64,000 bases of DNA from Brachynemurus nebulosus (GCA_035578155.1 JAPWDM010000013.1:11495527-11559526); one strand, 5' to 3'; counted from the stretch's first letter, positions 1-12,176 are shown. Notes: generated from the sequence alone by a model not told the origin. Numbers and translations: made by a program.

Positions 1-190
1 TGGCTAGCCAACTCGTGCGAGAATTTTGGACTAAATTTTGTAAAAATTGGATGTTTCGGTCGAGAGTTTTCGTGCTGATAGATTTACCGGAACAGTTGCA
101 AATTTCTGTCACAATTCTGGATCGAAATCTCACCGTGTCTATGGCTATATTAGCAGAATCTTCCAGTCAAAAATTCACTAATACAAAGAA
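1..190 (+). repeat. fragment of the composite repeat family, 3' part
   Basis: The stretch around 7-80 (GCTAGCCAACTCGTGCGAG, then a TTTTGTAAAAATTGGATG-like block and GTCGAGAGTTTTCGTG) matches the part of the composite family that precedes the (TA)n tract at 40440-40540, and the reverse strand at 17455-17545. The text at 108-160 (CTGTCACAATTCTGGATC, then CTATATTAGC) is a weaker match to the 3' end at 40620-40700. No TA tract is present here. The open frame across it is repeat-derived and I do not regard it as a gene. Confidence 0.4.
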
Positions 191-339
191 ACGATCCAAA
201 GGATCGATCTCCTGCTCTAAACCTGGTACGATCAGAGCCGAATTTACATAAAGGCACTTGGGGCACGTAGAGGCTTCCACAGAATCGAATTAAGGAATAT
301 AGAAGAGATAAGCGCTTTTTCTTTTTTTTTTTGGTTTTT

Positions 340-450
340 AGGAAATTCTCCGGGGGGCCTTCATAAAAGTACTCAGGAGCCTCCACATGTGAAGTATTCA
401 GGGGCCACCACATTAGGGGCCATCCAGTGATAAATAAATTATGTAAATAC
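340..450 (-). repeat. degenerate hAT-type GGCC-rich fragment
   Basis: On the minus strand this stretch reads as a relative of 12200-12290. The shared blocks are the GGAAATTCTCC/GGAGAATTTCC block, CCTCCACATGTGAAGTATTC and GGGGCCACCACATTA. The diagnostic CAGGGCCGGATTTA end is not visible here, so this is a truncated copy. No coding content is seen. Confidence 0.4.
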
Positions 451-459
451 CTCATCCTG

Positions 460-1180
460 TAATCTTAATTTTCTTGTAACTACATGCAACAAAAAAAAAG
501 TTACGACCAGAAAACTCAGGTGTGTTATATTATTAACTAAAAGACTATAACCATAACATACATATTAAGTGAGCTAAAGTGAACATACTCCACTCTCTGC
601 CCCTTTCCCCTTTAACCGCTACAAGTTCGTTGTTCGAATTTTATTTAGTATTCATCGCAGACGAAATGAATGGTGTTCAGGCAGGTTAGTCAGTTAGCTG
701 GGCTGATCGGTAACTAATATAGAAAACCACTTATAGTGCTCCATTTTAACTGTATGTATGGCAAGCGCTACACCAGGGGCGCAAGTCTATAATATTATGT
801 AGGTACTTAGTTAATGTGCTTGCTGCTATATCGGTATAGCTACCATTTACCAAGGTTTACTAAATATACCATTTAGTACGCTGTTCGTACTGTGTGTTGC
901 TAAATTTAGAAGGTTATGTTCGTGACCTCCATTATATAGACACTTTCGAAATTATTATCTATATTAAAGCTCTTTTGTTTATATTGTCATTTTCTTTCGA
1001 TATATTATAGATAGGTGGTATATGTACGTATGAGTGAGTGTCGTAACGATTTTGGAGAATTGGTCAGTTTAGATATTGTTGTAAAATTTATACAATGGAT
1101 TCTGTTTAATTCGAATTTTTATTTGGTCTAAAAATCTTCTCTTTATTTTTATTATTTTTTGTGTCTGCAAAATCTTGGGG
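460..1180. other. unassigned AT-rich stretch
   Basis: I see no gene, RNA or clear repeat. Only short A/T runs and weak local duplications are present. Confidence 0.5.
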
Positions 1181-1188
1181 GATAATTT

Positions 1189-1535
1189 TAGTGATGAGCA
1201 AAATTAGTCTTGGTCTTGCAGTCTTGTCTTGGTCTTGCATTTTTTGCAAGACCAAGACCAAGACTATAAGTATGGCTGCAAGACCAATATCAAGACTTAA
1301 GTGAGCAAGACCAAGACAAAAGCAAGAAAAAAGCAAGACTCTTGCTAAACTATTTAAATAGTTTGAAAGTATAATTAATACGTAAAGATGCAAGAAAGTG
1401 CAAGATTTTTTAGCAATAACAAGACCAAGACTCAAACTGCTCTAGCAAGACCAATACCAAAACTCTTAATGCAAGAACAAGACCAAGACTAAGACTGCCA
1501 AGTCTTGGTCTTGGTCTTGCATTTGCTCCTCACTA
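1189..1535. mobile_element. hAT-like MITE built from CAAGACC words
   Basis: The element begins TAGTGATGAGCAAA and ends with the complement of TAGTGAGGAGCAAA. It is flanked by a perfect 8-bp direct repeat, GATAATTT (1181-1188 and 1536-1543). An 8-bp target duplication with TAGTG-type ends is typical of hAT elements. The interior is almost entirely variants of CAAGACCAAGAC and its complement GTCTTGGTCTTG, in both orientations. There is no room for a transposase, so it would depend on one supplied elsewhere. The 109-codon minus-strand frame across it is a by-product of the repeated word. Confidence 0.8.
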
Positions 1536-1599
1536 GATAATTTTGACCAAACGTTTATTTTTCCTGGAATTCTAATTTAGTAAAAATCAGTTCCACCGT

Positions 1600-2379
1600 A
1601 TATTTTGGGCGAACCTTATACCTATAGCCTACATCCATCCAGGATATTACCTATAGCTTTCTAACAGTGAGAGTATTTTCAAAAACCGTCGTGTAGTTTA
1701 TTCTTTGGATCCCCGGGGCACTGACGAATCGCATATAGCCTGTGAAAAAATTTTTAAAATCGATATGGGTAAGTTTATCTTTGGCGCTTTTGGGGTCCTA
1801 AGACTCTGCCGGACTTCATATAACATAACCTATATTTACTTAAAATAATTTAGCTTTTTAACAGTGAAAAAGTTTTCGAAGTCACTCGGTTAGTTTATAT
1901 CTGGTGTTTTTGAATCCCTAGGATCCTGGTGGACCATATATAAGATAGAATGTATTGAATCTTTTTAATTTTTCTCAAAAATTTAATATACATAGAAAAA
2001 AGTTCGAAAATCTCTCTTTTGTAATTTTTTTCGCTCTTTTCGATGGTATAAAGAAATTTTTTAACAAAAATTTTTTGAATTCTATTAACTGTTCGTAAAA
2101 GATGACCAAAAATTACGAAAAATGACCGAAATTATCTGTATCGAGGGGTTTAGGACTTTTGACCTTTTCATCAAATTTCATACAAATTCAATGCTTCCTT
2201 CGAGAGTTATTGCTCATCACATAAATTCATATATAGTATATGATTGTATAAATTTTAGTGAAGTTCATTTTTGGTTTCCCAAAGCCTCAAATTAAATTTT
2301 TGTCATTATTCCGAGTTCAAATCTTACCATGATTGTCGCTGTAACAATTGAAATTTCCGTAATGGAAATTCGCTAAAAT
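1600..2379 (+). mobile_element. composite repeat family, copy A (degenerate)
   Basis: The first half holds two diverged 120-bp-type monomers. Their recognisable blocks are AACAGTGAGAGTATTTTC, AACAGTGAAAAAGTTTTCG and a short GGTTAGTTTAT block, followed by GATCCTGGTGGACC. The second half ends with CTTACCATGATTGTCGCTG and GGAAATTCGCTAAAATA, the shared 3' end of the family (compare 13945-13996 and 40640-40700). The usual 5' end (CTGTCGCAGCATCTGCATAA) is missing or unrecognisable. It carries no coding sequence. Confidence 0.6.
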
Positions 2380-2642
2380 AAACATGTAAAACCTAAAATC
2401 TAGCAATATTTGGTATGGCTGCAGCTTCAAAAATAAAATGAAATTGCAATTTAGCATAAAAAATTTTTTGAAAGGGGCGGGGGAGGCAAAATGAGTAAAT
2501 ACCACCCCTATATTCACTCCAATTGTATTTAAATTTGTTACCTGTTTTACAAGCGACAGTTTCTTTTTGCATTCATATAGATAAGTAGGTAACATGCTGC
2601 GAACAATACTGCTGATTATTGCCGTACTTGAAAAGTCATCTC

Positions 2643-2838
2643 ATTCAAATATTGAAAAACTATACATGTCCCACATGTGGTACATGTCGTACATCTCATA
2701 CATGTTAGCTTTGAAAAAACTCCAGGAAAAAAATATCGATATATCGTCACTGAAAGTATCGCCAGAAATTATCGATATATTTAAAAAAAATATTGATATT
2801 TTGATATATCGATATATTTTATACATCCCTACTAATTG
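2643..2838. repeat. word-rich segment: ACATGT then TATCGATAT motifs
   Basis: The first part repeats ACATGT-like words. The second part repeats ATATCGATATAT words in both orientations and ends ATACATCCCTAC. It resembles half of an inverted-repeat MITE of the same style as its neighbours, but I could not find a partner terminus, so the boundaries are uncertain. Confidence 0.35.
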
Positions 2839-2839
2839 G

Positions 2840-4690
2840 TAGAGGAAATAAAAATGTTCCAGTGACCTTTTTCAAAAAAAAAAACAAAAAAAAACAAATG
2901 TGTTTATAAATTATAAATAGTCCTCCTGTTAAATGATTACATTCAATAAATATTATAAAAGGCAAAAAACCTAAACTCATACTTTTCTGTGAACATAATG
3001 ACTTTACGATGCCTTTGTTGGCTGATGTTAAATTGGTTGTGTGTATGGAACGAGCACCAAAAAAAAAGAACACTTTAAAAATTATGCTTTTAAATCGAAC
3101 TTGCATGCATACATAACGAAGTTCATATTTATGGTTGACGAAGCTTGTTGTAGTACAACTTTACTGTTCTCTCTAAGTTCTTATTTTCAAATAATAAATA
3201 TTTAAAACCACTTTTCGTCGACGCTGCTCGACGATGTGCTTTAGAAAAAATTTAAATTGAAGCTATATTTTTTTTCACGTTTACTTCATTTTCGATATGA
3301 AGATTTAAACTGAAAGATTCTTATAAAGTTTGTACTTAGAGCTGTTTTTTTTTTTTTTTTGATAAAAAATAATGAGATCAAAAGTGTAATAAACTTCAAC
3401 TAACTACATAAATATTTATTTAGTTTTCTTAAAGAGTCAATAATTTTACTTCAAAGACAACGTACGAACAACGAAAAACTACACGAAGAGATGTTACGGA
3501 TGTTCTGATTGGGTGTAGCGAAACAGGTCCGTTTTTTTAAAAAAAAAAGTTAATCAGAAAATTGACTACAGTCAATATTAAACCCGGATTCTTTTGTTGT
3601 TAAACTGGTCAGAGCCGTGGAGAGAAATGGCGAGCTCCAGAATGAACCAAACTTTTTTAAATTTTCGTCTACAAAAAATAAGTGGTGAGGGTCCCTTCCC
3701 CAAGCCCGGGCCCCGGGGCCCTAAAACCTTGGCTACCCCGTCCTCTCGTCTTCATTGCTGGACTCCAAGCGAGCTGCTGTGCTGAGCACTATATTAGCGC
3801 ATCTACTGTAATGGCTATACACGAGGTGTGTTGTTGGTATTGTTGATTTGAGTTTGTAGATGATTCCAATGCGTCTATCATGTGTTTTCTTATTGGTTAA
3901 CGGTTAAATATAGCAGAAAAGCAGGCATGGAAATAGGATAGGTTCTATATTTGAATGCTAGCAAGTGTTCTAGCAACAGAGCTAACAGTTCAGATCTTTA
4001 GCCAGGAATAGTAACTAGGACTTGGACAGGAAATTTTTCAAGTAAGGACTAAGAGGCTTGTTTAGCGCTTGTGTAGCCAATCGTTATCAACCTCAGAATA
4101 ATATCAGTTCTAATATCATTTCACTTTAATCGGGACTCGCAACTAGGACTTGGACATGAAATTTTTAAAGTAAGGGCCTGTTCGTCAAAATTCACTTGCT
4201 CCCCTTGGAACCTAGATATATTTTATGTAATGAATGTATACATAACATAACTTGGGTGGTGCTAATTTGAAGGCGGAGTGTTACTGTAGTCAAAATATAT
4301 CTATATATAAGTATGTACCATGTACTATACCAGGGATAGTGAAACTTTTTACATCTGCATCCGATTTCAACTTAAATTTTTTTTCCCTTAATATAAATTA
4401 ATATAAAATTATATTAAAAATAAATCACATAAATCACATAGTGATTTAAAAATTATCAGACTGGATCAGCGGAGAATCGAACTCCATCTTGATAATGAAC
4501 TGTTATTCTAATTTCAATATTACTAATGTGATTGTGAACATTATTAAGTATGATAAACTTTTGTCCGTATTTAAACATACTTTAAAATATACTTTAATAT
4601 TTATCCAAACTGAAACTTGAGCATATACGATTTATTTTAGTATATATGATTAAATTATTGTTTTAATTAAAAATCACACAGTGAATAAAA
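2840..4690. other. mostly unassigned AT-rich stretch
   Basis: No gene was found. It includes one GC-rich repeat block at 3662-3755 (listed separately). At about 4448-4485 it has a truncated tRNA-like cassette end: ATTATCAGACTGGATC followed by a GGAGTTCGATTCTCC-like B box on the minus strand. Confidence 0.45.
3662..3755. repeat. GC-rich repeat block CCCGGGCCCCGGG, copy 1
   Basis: CAAGCCCGGGCCCCGGG at 3691-3707 is followed by a GGCTACCCCGTCCTCTCG-like block. The same order of blocks occurs at 8699-8745 (AAGCCCGGGCCCCGGG, then GGTTACCCCACCCTCTGG). The two sites are therefore copies of one dispersed repeat. GGCCCCGGG words also occur in the hAT-type repeats at 12200 and 15930, so this may be an internal fragment of that group. 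Confidence 0.45.
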
Positions 4691-4695
4691 AAAAA

Positions 4696-4812
4696 AATTA
4701 TCAAACTGGATTGGATGGGAATCGAACCCACGATCTCTTGATTACCAGTCAAGCCACTTACTACAACGTTACCGACACCTGTACGAGAGCCATTCCAGTT
4801 TGATAACGTAAC
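4696..4812 (-). repeat. tRNA-like cassette with inverted ends (GGT anticodon)
   Basis: Read on the minus strand, a tRNA-like body contains a B box (GGGTTCGATTCCCATCC) and an anticodon arm CTTGA-CTGGTAA-TCAAG, which would give anticodon GGT (Thr). The body is bounded by an inverted repeat: ATTATCAAACTGGATT on one side and the complement of TTATCAAACTGGAATGG on the other. The acceptor stem does not pair properly, so I do not call a functional tRNA. Relatives lie at 26864-26985 and 42366-42640. Either a tRNA-derived SINE or a MITE that captured a tRNA could explain it. Confidence 0.55.
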
Positions 4813-4988
4813 AAGCACATATTTTTACATTCTTGAAAGGTAAAGCAGTTATTCTAATTTCGATAGTACTAATGTGCTTGTAAACATTATTAAGTATGGG
4901 GAACTTTTTGTTCTAACCCTCTCGATCCAGTTTGATCCACCTTTAGTCTATATGCACGGAAAGTGTAGTTTTATACTGTTTACGGAAC

Positions 4989-6074
4989 GGCGTAGGTAAA
5001 GTCGCTCCCAAATCCTTCAGTAGTACCCTGTTGATTTTTATGACCTACATATGCAAACTCGCTCCCAAAATGGTTAGCATAGGTGCGCTATCTCGACGGG
5101 AGGTTGCAACATTTGTTTTCATGTGTATACACGACAGCTCAAAAATATTGGAACCCTCTACATAGACAAAAAGTAAGGCTTATATATCTTTGCGAAAAAT
5201 ATTTTCTTGCTAATGTTTAATTTATTGATTTTTCAAATTTAAAATTATTTTTATCAGACAAATTTTCTTTAAAACCCACATTGGTGGTGAGATTAGTTAA
5301 GGTTAGGTTAGTTTAGTTAGTTTTGACAATATACCACGTATGTATAATATCTAAATTAAATTATTGTTCATAATAGTGATGTTCATGAATTTTTTGGTAG
5401 GGTTTCCGATCTCGATTCGATTTTATCGAAAATCGATTTTTGGAGAGTCGATCTTCGATTTTTCGAATCGATTCTTTGGAGACTAAATCGATACAGAGAT
5501 CGTGAAAAATTTACGGGATCGGAGATCGATCTTTTCGAATTTAAATTCGGATATTTTTAGTAAAAGTATGATATTTTTTTCAAAATTATTGTAGAATATA
5601 TTTTAACTATTTATGTCGTCAAATAATTTTACCACTTTTATGATTCATTTATAGAAAATTCAGTAAAATTTTGGATTCATGTGATACTTTTAGAGCAAAC
5701 TGGAAACCATTTTATTGATATTAAATTCAGCAGTAGCAGAGTGATTACCTAATAAGAAATTTTAGTACAAAAATTGAATCGATTTTCATCAGATCGATCT
5801 TTTGTAAGCCGATTTTCTCCTGTATCGATTTTTGGTTTGGCGATTCGAATCGATTCACAAGATCGATTTTTTGGCCAGAGATCGGAAACCCTATTTTTTG
5901 ATAGAGTAGTATATATAATACTAATATAATTTTCTATTTTTAATTACTTCAATAGAAAAAACATGACGTGTTAACACCCTGTAGAGTAGAGGGCGACTTT
6001 ATATAGATCATTAAGAGACTCGGGAGCGAGATTACACTGTAAGAATGGTCAAGGGAGCGAGTTTACCTTCGTCC
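4989..6074. mobile_element. inverted-repeat element with TCGCTCCC motifs
   Basis: The left end is GGCGTAGGTAAAGTCGCTCCC-like and the right end is the complement of GGACGAAGGTAAACTCGCTCCC. Additional TCGCTCCCAAA-type motifs sit just inside both ends (5048-5060, 5990-6030). No transposase frame is visible. A second, complete MITE (5400-5891) is nested inside, so this element is the older of the two. I could not fix a target duplication. Confidence 0.6.
5400..5891. mobile_element. TA-flanked MITE rich in GATCGATT words
   Basis: The ends are GGGTTTCCGATCTCGAT and its near complement GAGATCGGAAACCC, each flanked by TA (5398-5399 and 5892-5893). Both subterminal regions are dense in TCGATT/AATCGA words, whereas the centre (about 5540-5760) is plain AT-rich sequence. 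TA target duplication is typical of Tc1/mariner-type elements. It is non-coding. Confidence 0.75.
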
Positions 6075-6198
6075 TCACGAAAAACAGATTTGACGAAACT
6101 ATATAGAAGGGTTTCGAGATATTTCTTCGGAACTCCAAAAAGAATGCCATACCGAAAATTCTAGTGTATTTTGATTTAATACTACTCGTACAATGAAT

Positions 6199-6210
6199 GG
6201 CACGCGTGCC
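6199..6210. other. perfect 12-bp palindrome
   Basis: GGCACGCGTGCC stands out in AT-rich surroundings. No function can be assigned. Confidence 0.4.
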
Positions 6211-6774
6211 ACTTGTTCACCGTCACTGTACCACTACACTGCATACCCACTACTAACAACACTAAAACGGAATTGGTATAAGTCGTGAAAGCTTGCCGAT
6301 AAATTATTCATTTAATTTATACTCTTCTACAATATAAATACATTTGTGTTTCCCATTATACGTAGAGGTATAGAGCCAAGTATAAAGTTAAGTATGGTGA
6401 ATTTTTTATAAATTTGACGCGTTCCGTTAGAGTTTGGAGTAGTCAGGAGGTACGTACGTACCGAAAATGAACACGGTACCGATGCCTAATGCCGGAAATG
6501 GATGAGCTCTATTAGATAATGGAACGTGATTAAGAATTATTAAGCGATTCATTTACGTTATTTGTCTGTATGTACAAGTGTGTGAGTGGAGGTTCTATCT
6601 TTGATCAAATAATTATTTATTATTTAGTTTTTTTTTGGGGGGATTATTTATTGTTTGAAATTAAACAAAAAAAAGATAAAAAATAGTGTTAAAAGAGTGT
6701 GGAGTACTCTGAAAGGTCACGTCAAATATATTTAGGCTTGTTGCTATGTTTTCAAGCCTTGAGAACTTATTTAA

Positions 6775-7697
6775 TCCTAGAATCATACGTACACGTCAAA
6801 ACGACGAACGGACTTCTCTACCTGCTCCAATACTACAACTTGTCGGTACCTGCTTGCTGTGAGATTCCTATTATCTAATTTATCTGTTGTTATAACACAT
6901 AAGACGTATTTATTTTGTTTATAGTCATTGTCGTTTTGTTTGTATTGAAATAGTGTCCGTCAAAAGGACGTCGATATATGATTACGCGAAGTTTTTTTTT
7001 AAAGATTTTGTACTTCACATATAAAAGTTTTCCTAATTTTTCTAAAATTTATTAAAGATATGCATGTTATAATTAATTTGTTCAATGATTATGATAATGT
7101 AAAAGATGATTACAGCTGTTTGACTTATAGAGACGACATAATACTGAAGTTTTAATATATTGAATCGAAAATTAAAGAATGCGTTTCAAGTGACTTAATA
7201 AAAGATTAACAATTTATTTTGTGGAAAATATTTTAATTTTTATTATTTTTTGAGATCTTATTCGAAAAATTACTAACAAATTTTAGAAAATTTACAAATG
7301 TACCTAATGGGAAAATAACTACATATCTATAGGAATATTTATGACTGAGAAATTTCACATTCTGTGAAGTCATACATGTCCACTGACTCACAATAGATCA
7401 TAAATTAATTATTTGAAACATATGTTTTATGATACAATTGATGTATTTATCTATTTTTTAATTTTTATAATGAAAATATGCTTTGATAAAAAGATTAAAA
7501 AAATTAATAAATATTTACATTAAGAAATTTTTTCAAATCGAATTTTTTTAAATATTTTGTTCGCTTTCGTAGTATTGTTATGTAAAAAAAAATGTTTTTT
7601 GCAAATAAACTCTAAAACTCTCCGTAAATAGTACATCCGTCAAAACGACGTCGATGTATGATTAACGTTTCTCATAGACCAACGTTTGATTCTAGGG
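6775..7697. mobile_element. piggyBac-like non-autonomous element
   Basis: The element lies between TTAA target sites (6771-6774 and 7698-7701). Its right terminus reads TTAACCCTAGAATCAAACG inward, and the left reads TTAATCCTAGAATCATACG. The TTAACCCTAGAA start is the known piggyBac terminal sequence. Subterminal blocks ACGTCAAAACGACG (6788-6801), CCGTCAAAAGGACGTCGAT (6957-6975) and CCGTCAAAACGACGTCGAT (7636-7654) resemble piggyBac internal repeats in placement. There is no long open frame, so the transposase has been lost. Confidence 0.8.
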
Positions 7698-7701
7698 TTA
7701 A

Positions 7702-8948
7702 TTGTTTTATGACAATATTATTTTAAGAACAACGTTTTTTTTCTTGAATCTAATTGTGGAAGTGTTTCTAATTCAGATACAGAGCTGGGGGAAGGGGTCA
7801 TTTTGCAACAATTCCACTTTTATATTTTGTATGGAAATTTATAAGTGTTGTAGATAATTTTGGACTTAATTTAAATTTTCTTCAAAATATACTTACATAG
7901 ACCAACTATATTCTCGAGTTGACTGAGTACGAGAGTGTAGAAGGTCGCCTTGGCCTGCCTCAGCCAACTTCGCCTCGGTCAATTTCGTCACTATAAAGTG
8001 AATATTTTTTATTTAGCAACTTGTAGGGAAACTCTACATCGAAAAAGGGGAATAAAACAGGTCCAGAAACCTACACGTACTAGCCAAATTTATATCTGTA
8101 TACCATTCAAATAGATTTTATTATACAACGATTCCCGAATATTTCATAATTATATTAAAATATTTGACAATATAATTAATCATGCATTTCAAAACGGAAC
8201 ACAATATTCAAAATCACAAAACAGCAAAGTGATTTATCTCATAAAATATTCAAACTGATAACGAAATTAATTGCATTCTGTGTATGAGTCTTGAAGAATA
8301 AAATTTTACAAATGCATTTAATTATATCTAAATTATTTCGTTTACAAAATATTCAAGAAGTAGTAAGTATAAGAGGAGCGCATTCATCCCAGAGCTTTAC
8401 AAAATGATAACATTAAACTAAAATTCCTGCTAGTGTTTTGTACGAGTATAGGTACGTTTTCGTATATCGAGAGCGACTCGAGATAACTTTTATTGACACA
8501 TAGTTTTATTTGAATCTGTCAGATGAATTTTAGATATAAAGGATGATTCGGAAAAGGGTTAAACTTGTTATTAGTGAAGTATTGAAATTAAAAGCCAACA
8601 TTTTTTAAAAATTTTCTCCCCAAAAAGAAAAATCATGAACAAAGAAACTCTTAACTTTTTTCTTGGGCCCTCTACCAACAGCTACAGCCCTCCTTTTCAA
8701 GCCCGGGCCCCGGGCTGCAATCTCGGTTACCCCACCCTCTGGTCGGGCCTGTTAGCGAGGACCGTAAGTGTTTTTTTCTTGTAGCCTCGGATGCAGTTTA
8801 AGAATCTGAGGCTAAAAATAAGTCAAAATAAATTTTAAAATTAAAACAATTACAATTGATATCAAATATTTATATTTTTCTATTATTTCAAAGAATAGAC
8901 AATTCTTGTTATCTGTTATGTATTTCAGTTATTATTACAAATATTGTA
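7702..8948. other. unassigned stretch with one GC-rich repeat block
   Basis: It contains the second copy of the CCCGGGCCCCGGG repeat at 8672-8750. Otherwise I see no gene, RNA or clear repeat. Confidence 0.45.
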
Positions 8949-9361
8949 ATATCGCCCCTTGAGAATAAAACTGTTACATCTGCAAAATCACTAATTTTAA
9001 GATATTAAAGAAATAAGATTTTGAAGAAATTTAAAACCTAATAACTTTTTTCCAAATCATCTTAGAACTTTGAAACTTTGTCAGGTTCATTCTAACAGTT
9101 AGTTTTAAATGTTGTGATAAAAATTTTGTCGAGAAAATTCATAGTTTAAATTTTCATTGCAGTTGCAACCAAAAATTTTCTAGTTATTTTACAAAAAGTT
9201 GCATTCTGTTTAGGATTATAATGTTATATCTGCAAATAATACATTTTTTCTTAACTATTTCGCAAAATATTACTTTTTGTTGGTGACGCAAAGTTGTATC
9301 TGCAACTAATACTTTTCAGAAATTTTGAAAATTTCGCTTTATATAATTCTATAATGGCAAT

Positions 9362-9570
9362 TGTTTAAGGTAACACATTCCATAACTGTATTACAGATAA
9401 ATTTTTCCGGGAATATTCCCATTTGGGTAATTATTGAGTATTTTCCCGGAAAAATTCCCAAGGTAACACATTCCATAACTGTATTACAGATAGAGATGAG
9501 CAACGGCAAAATTCCCAATGGGAATTTTCCCGGGAATATTCCCATTTGGGTAATTATTGAGTATTTTCCT
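9362..9570 (+). repeat. direct duplication of a GGGAATATTCCC-rich block
   Basis: GGTAACACATTCCATAACTG (9370 and 9462) begins two direct copies of about 92 bp, each continuing to TTTGGGTAATTATTGAGTA. The second copy contains an extra insert starting AGAGATGAGCAACGGC, with the words GGGAATTTTCCCGG and GGGAATATTCCC. That insert looks like the end of a word-type MITE. The two overlapping opposite-strand frames here are by-products of the palindromic words. Confidence 0.6.
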
Positions 9571-9861
9571 GGGAAAATTCTCGAAACCTGAACCTGAGTA
9601 AAAACGATTACTTACAATTAACTGTACTATTTTACAAATGCGTTTTTAATTAAAGACCGCGACACCGGTCCCTCAATTTACGTGAATATTCGTTTCATGG
9701 GGATTCAATTTATGCGGATAAAAAATCGCGTAAATTAAATCTGTCATTATAAAAAATAATAATGGAAATTAAAGCTACTAAAAATTGTAGAGAATTTTAT
9801 AATACAAATGATAACGAAAATGTAGAAATTTACACGCTAAAATTTTAAAAATATCGTTTTT

Positions 9862-10640
9862 TTCGATATCGATAATTTTCGATAACGAAAAATAGGTTTT
9901 GACAGTCCCAATATATTAGGAATACCCACAACTTGCTTCGCTTAAACCTTCAAAAATTTCATTATTTTTGAGCTACGATGTACCGTTTATGAGATATTTA
10001 AGGTTTACGTTTTCGAAAAGTATTGAAAACTAATTTTTTTGAAAATATTTTATTGGTGACAAAACCAATTTGACTAATCAGTCTGAATTAATTAAATATA
10101 ATCAGTTTATGATGAGTAACTCGGTATCGATAATTTTCGATAACGAAAAGTAAGTTTTGATAGTCCCAATATGTTCGGAATACCCATAACTTGCTTCGCT
10201 TAAGCCTTCAAAAATTTCGTTATTTTTGAGCTACGGCGCACCATTTACGAGATATTTACGATCAAAAGTTTACGTTTTCGAAAAGTATTGAAAACTAATT
10301 TTTTGGAAAATATTTTATTGGTGACAAAACCAGTTTGACTAATGAGTCTGAATCAATCAATTATAATCAGTTTATGATGAGTAACTCGGTATCGATAATT
10401 TTCGGTAACGAAAAGTAAGTCTTGATAGTCGCAGTATGTTCGGAATACCCACAAGTTGCTTCGTTTAAGCCTTCAAAAAATTCGTTATTTTTGAGCTACG
10501 ATGCACCGTTTATGAGATATTTACGATCAAAAGCTTACGTTTTCGAAAATTATGAAAACTAATTTTTTCGAAAACATTCTATTGCCGACCAAAGAATTGG
10601 GACTAATAGAGCATAAATTAAACCATTATACAATCAATTT
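9862..10640 (+). repeat. tandem repeat, about 258-265 bp unit, roughly three copies
   Basis: The anchor GATAATTTTCGATAACGAAA occurs at 9871, 10129 and (with one change) 10394, giving periods of 258 and 265 bp. Each unit carries CCCACAACTTGCTTCGCTTA, then a TTTTTGAGCTACGATG block and TTTACGTTTTCGAAAAGTA. One unit of the same sequence lies in the opposite orientation at about 28530-28850, together with matching flanks. The unit therefore belongs to a dispersed element. Confidence 0.75.
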
Positions 10641-12176
10641 ATAATAATTTGTTAGACATTTAGTAGTAAAAGTAATTAAACACATTTAACTGAAAATGTT
10701 ATGTTATTTATTCTTCTTTTCTTCTATTATAACTATTAGGAGTATGTAGCTATTAGGATATGCTGCTACAATTTAATTTTGTTTTTGGATTTTAATTTAC
10801 TTATATGGTTTCTTAAATTTTCTTTTATGTCAGTATTTTGCCGATTGAAGTTTTTCCCACGTTTGTCTGTTTTTATTATACAAATATTTCGATCAAGCTT
10901 TTAGTTTACTTTTTTAGTTTACATTTTATCTTGTACGCAATATCCTGATTTAATTTTTGTTTTTACTGGAAAAATTTTTAAGTTTTCAGTGAATAACGTT
11001 CTGATCCTGTATTAATTAAACCTTTTTGTATATTTGTCGCCCGCAAATCGCGATTTCGCTTTCGTTTCTTTCCTTCCGAAACAGGTGTTGTTAAATTTCC
11101 ATTAGTATTATTTGGGAAAGTTTCGTCCAAATTAAAATATATATCCGAATTAACAGTAATAGTTAAAGCAGAAGACAAAAACTGTCCATTATTTAAATTT
11201 AAATGGATAAAATTATTTAAATTGTTTAAATTATATGGTTTTAAATTGTTTAAATTATACGATTAAATTCAGAAAGAGCTGTTAAATTAATTTTTTCTTT
11301 ATCAGCGTCCATATTTTGAAATTAAAATAAATTATAATTATATATTAATAACAATAATTTTCTACGAAAGGATTCGTCTAAACGTCTAAACTCAATAAAC
11401 ATTAAATATGTCTAAAATTGTGAACATCATTATTCACTTACATTGTAAAATGATAACAGAAGAAGGATTACCAAAATGCGTGTAGTTCTGTACGTACCTA
11501 CAATCCACTCTAACTAACATGTAGGCACTTAATAAAAGAAATCACATACATATACCTTTTTTAATCTAAATAAAAAGTTAATTTTTTGTTTTCTCTTTGT
11601 TACAACTGCACATGCAACAAAAATTTCTTAAACCATTTATTCTTAGGTTGTTAAAGTTTAAAAAAAGTTTATGGACTATAACTTTTTTATTTTCTAGAAT
11701 TTTAGGATGAAAATTTCACCAATCGATAGCTTAAATGTAGCTGAATCCAATGATATAAAAATCTCAAAAACGAAAAATTTGCAGTTGTAACAGTTTTATT
11801 CTCAATGTGCGATATGTTAATGTTATGTTTTATGTATTATATCTGTGTGTATGTGCATTGATGATGTGTGTATGATATGTGTGCGTACGTGGATGATAAT
11901 GCGTGTACTTATAATGTGTATAAAAGTGTATGATGATGCGTCGATAAATAGAGTACCTATACTAAGAAGGACAATGGCGTGCAAACAGTATAAAAAACCT
12001 ATCCCGTAACATTATCGATTCTGATTCTAACCTGATAGCACTTAATCTTAAACTTGATTTAAAAATAATTTATTATTATTTTCGTTTTCGACATTTTTGT
12101 TGTTGGCATCGCACGTCCATCTATAACTGCGACTTGTTCAATAGACTCATATCTATAGAATATATGTTTATGTTAC

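Larger units (their letters stand above)
8949..11815. mobile_element. 2.9-kb inverted-repeat element with internal arrays
   Basis: The left end (8949-8985) contains TTGAGAATAAAACTGTTACA followed by TCTGCAAA. The right end (11779-11815) is its complement with only a few mismatches. Variants of the same word (GTTATATCTGCAAATAATAC, TTGTATCTGCAACTAATAC, GTTACAACTGCACATGCAAC) recur inside at 9222, 9291 and 11600. Nested within are a duplicated GGGAATTTTCCC block (9362-9570) and a 260-bp tandem repeat (9862-10640). No transposase frame is seen. The 66-codon minus-strand frame at 10978-11178 is not recognisable. Confidence 0.6.

Noticed and set aside
1106..1435. 109-codon minus-strand frame
   Set aside because: It lies inside the CAAGACC-word MITE. 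The repeated word lacks stop codons in this frame, and the product resembles no protein.
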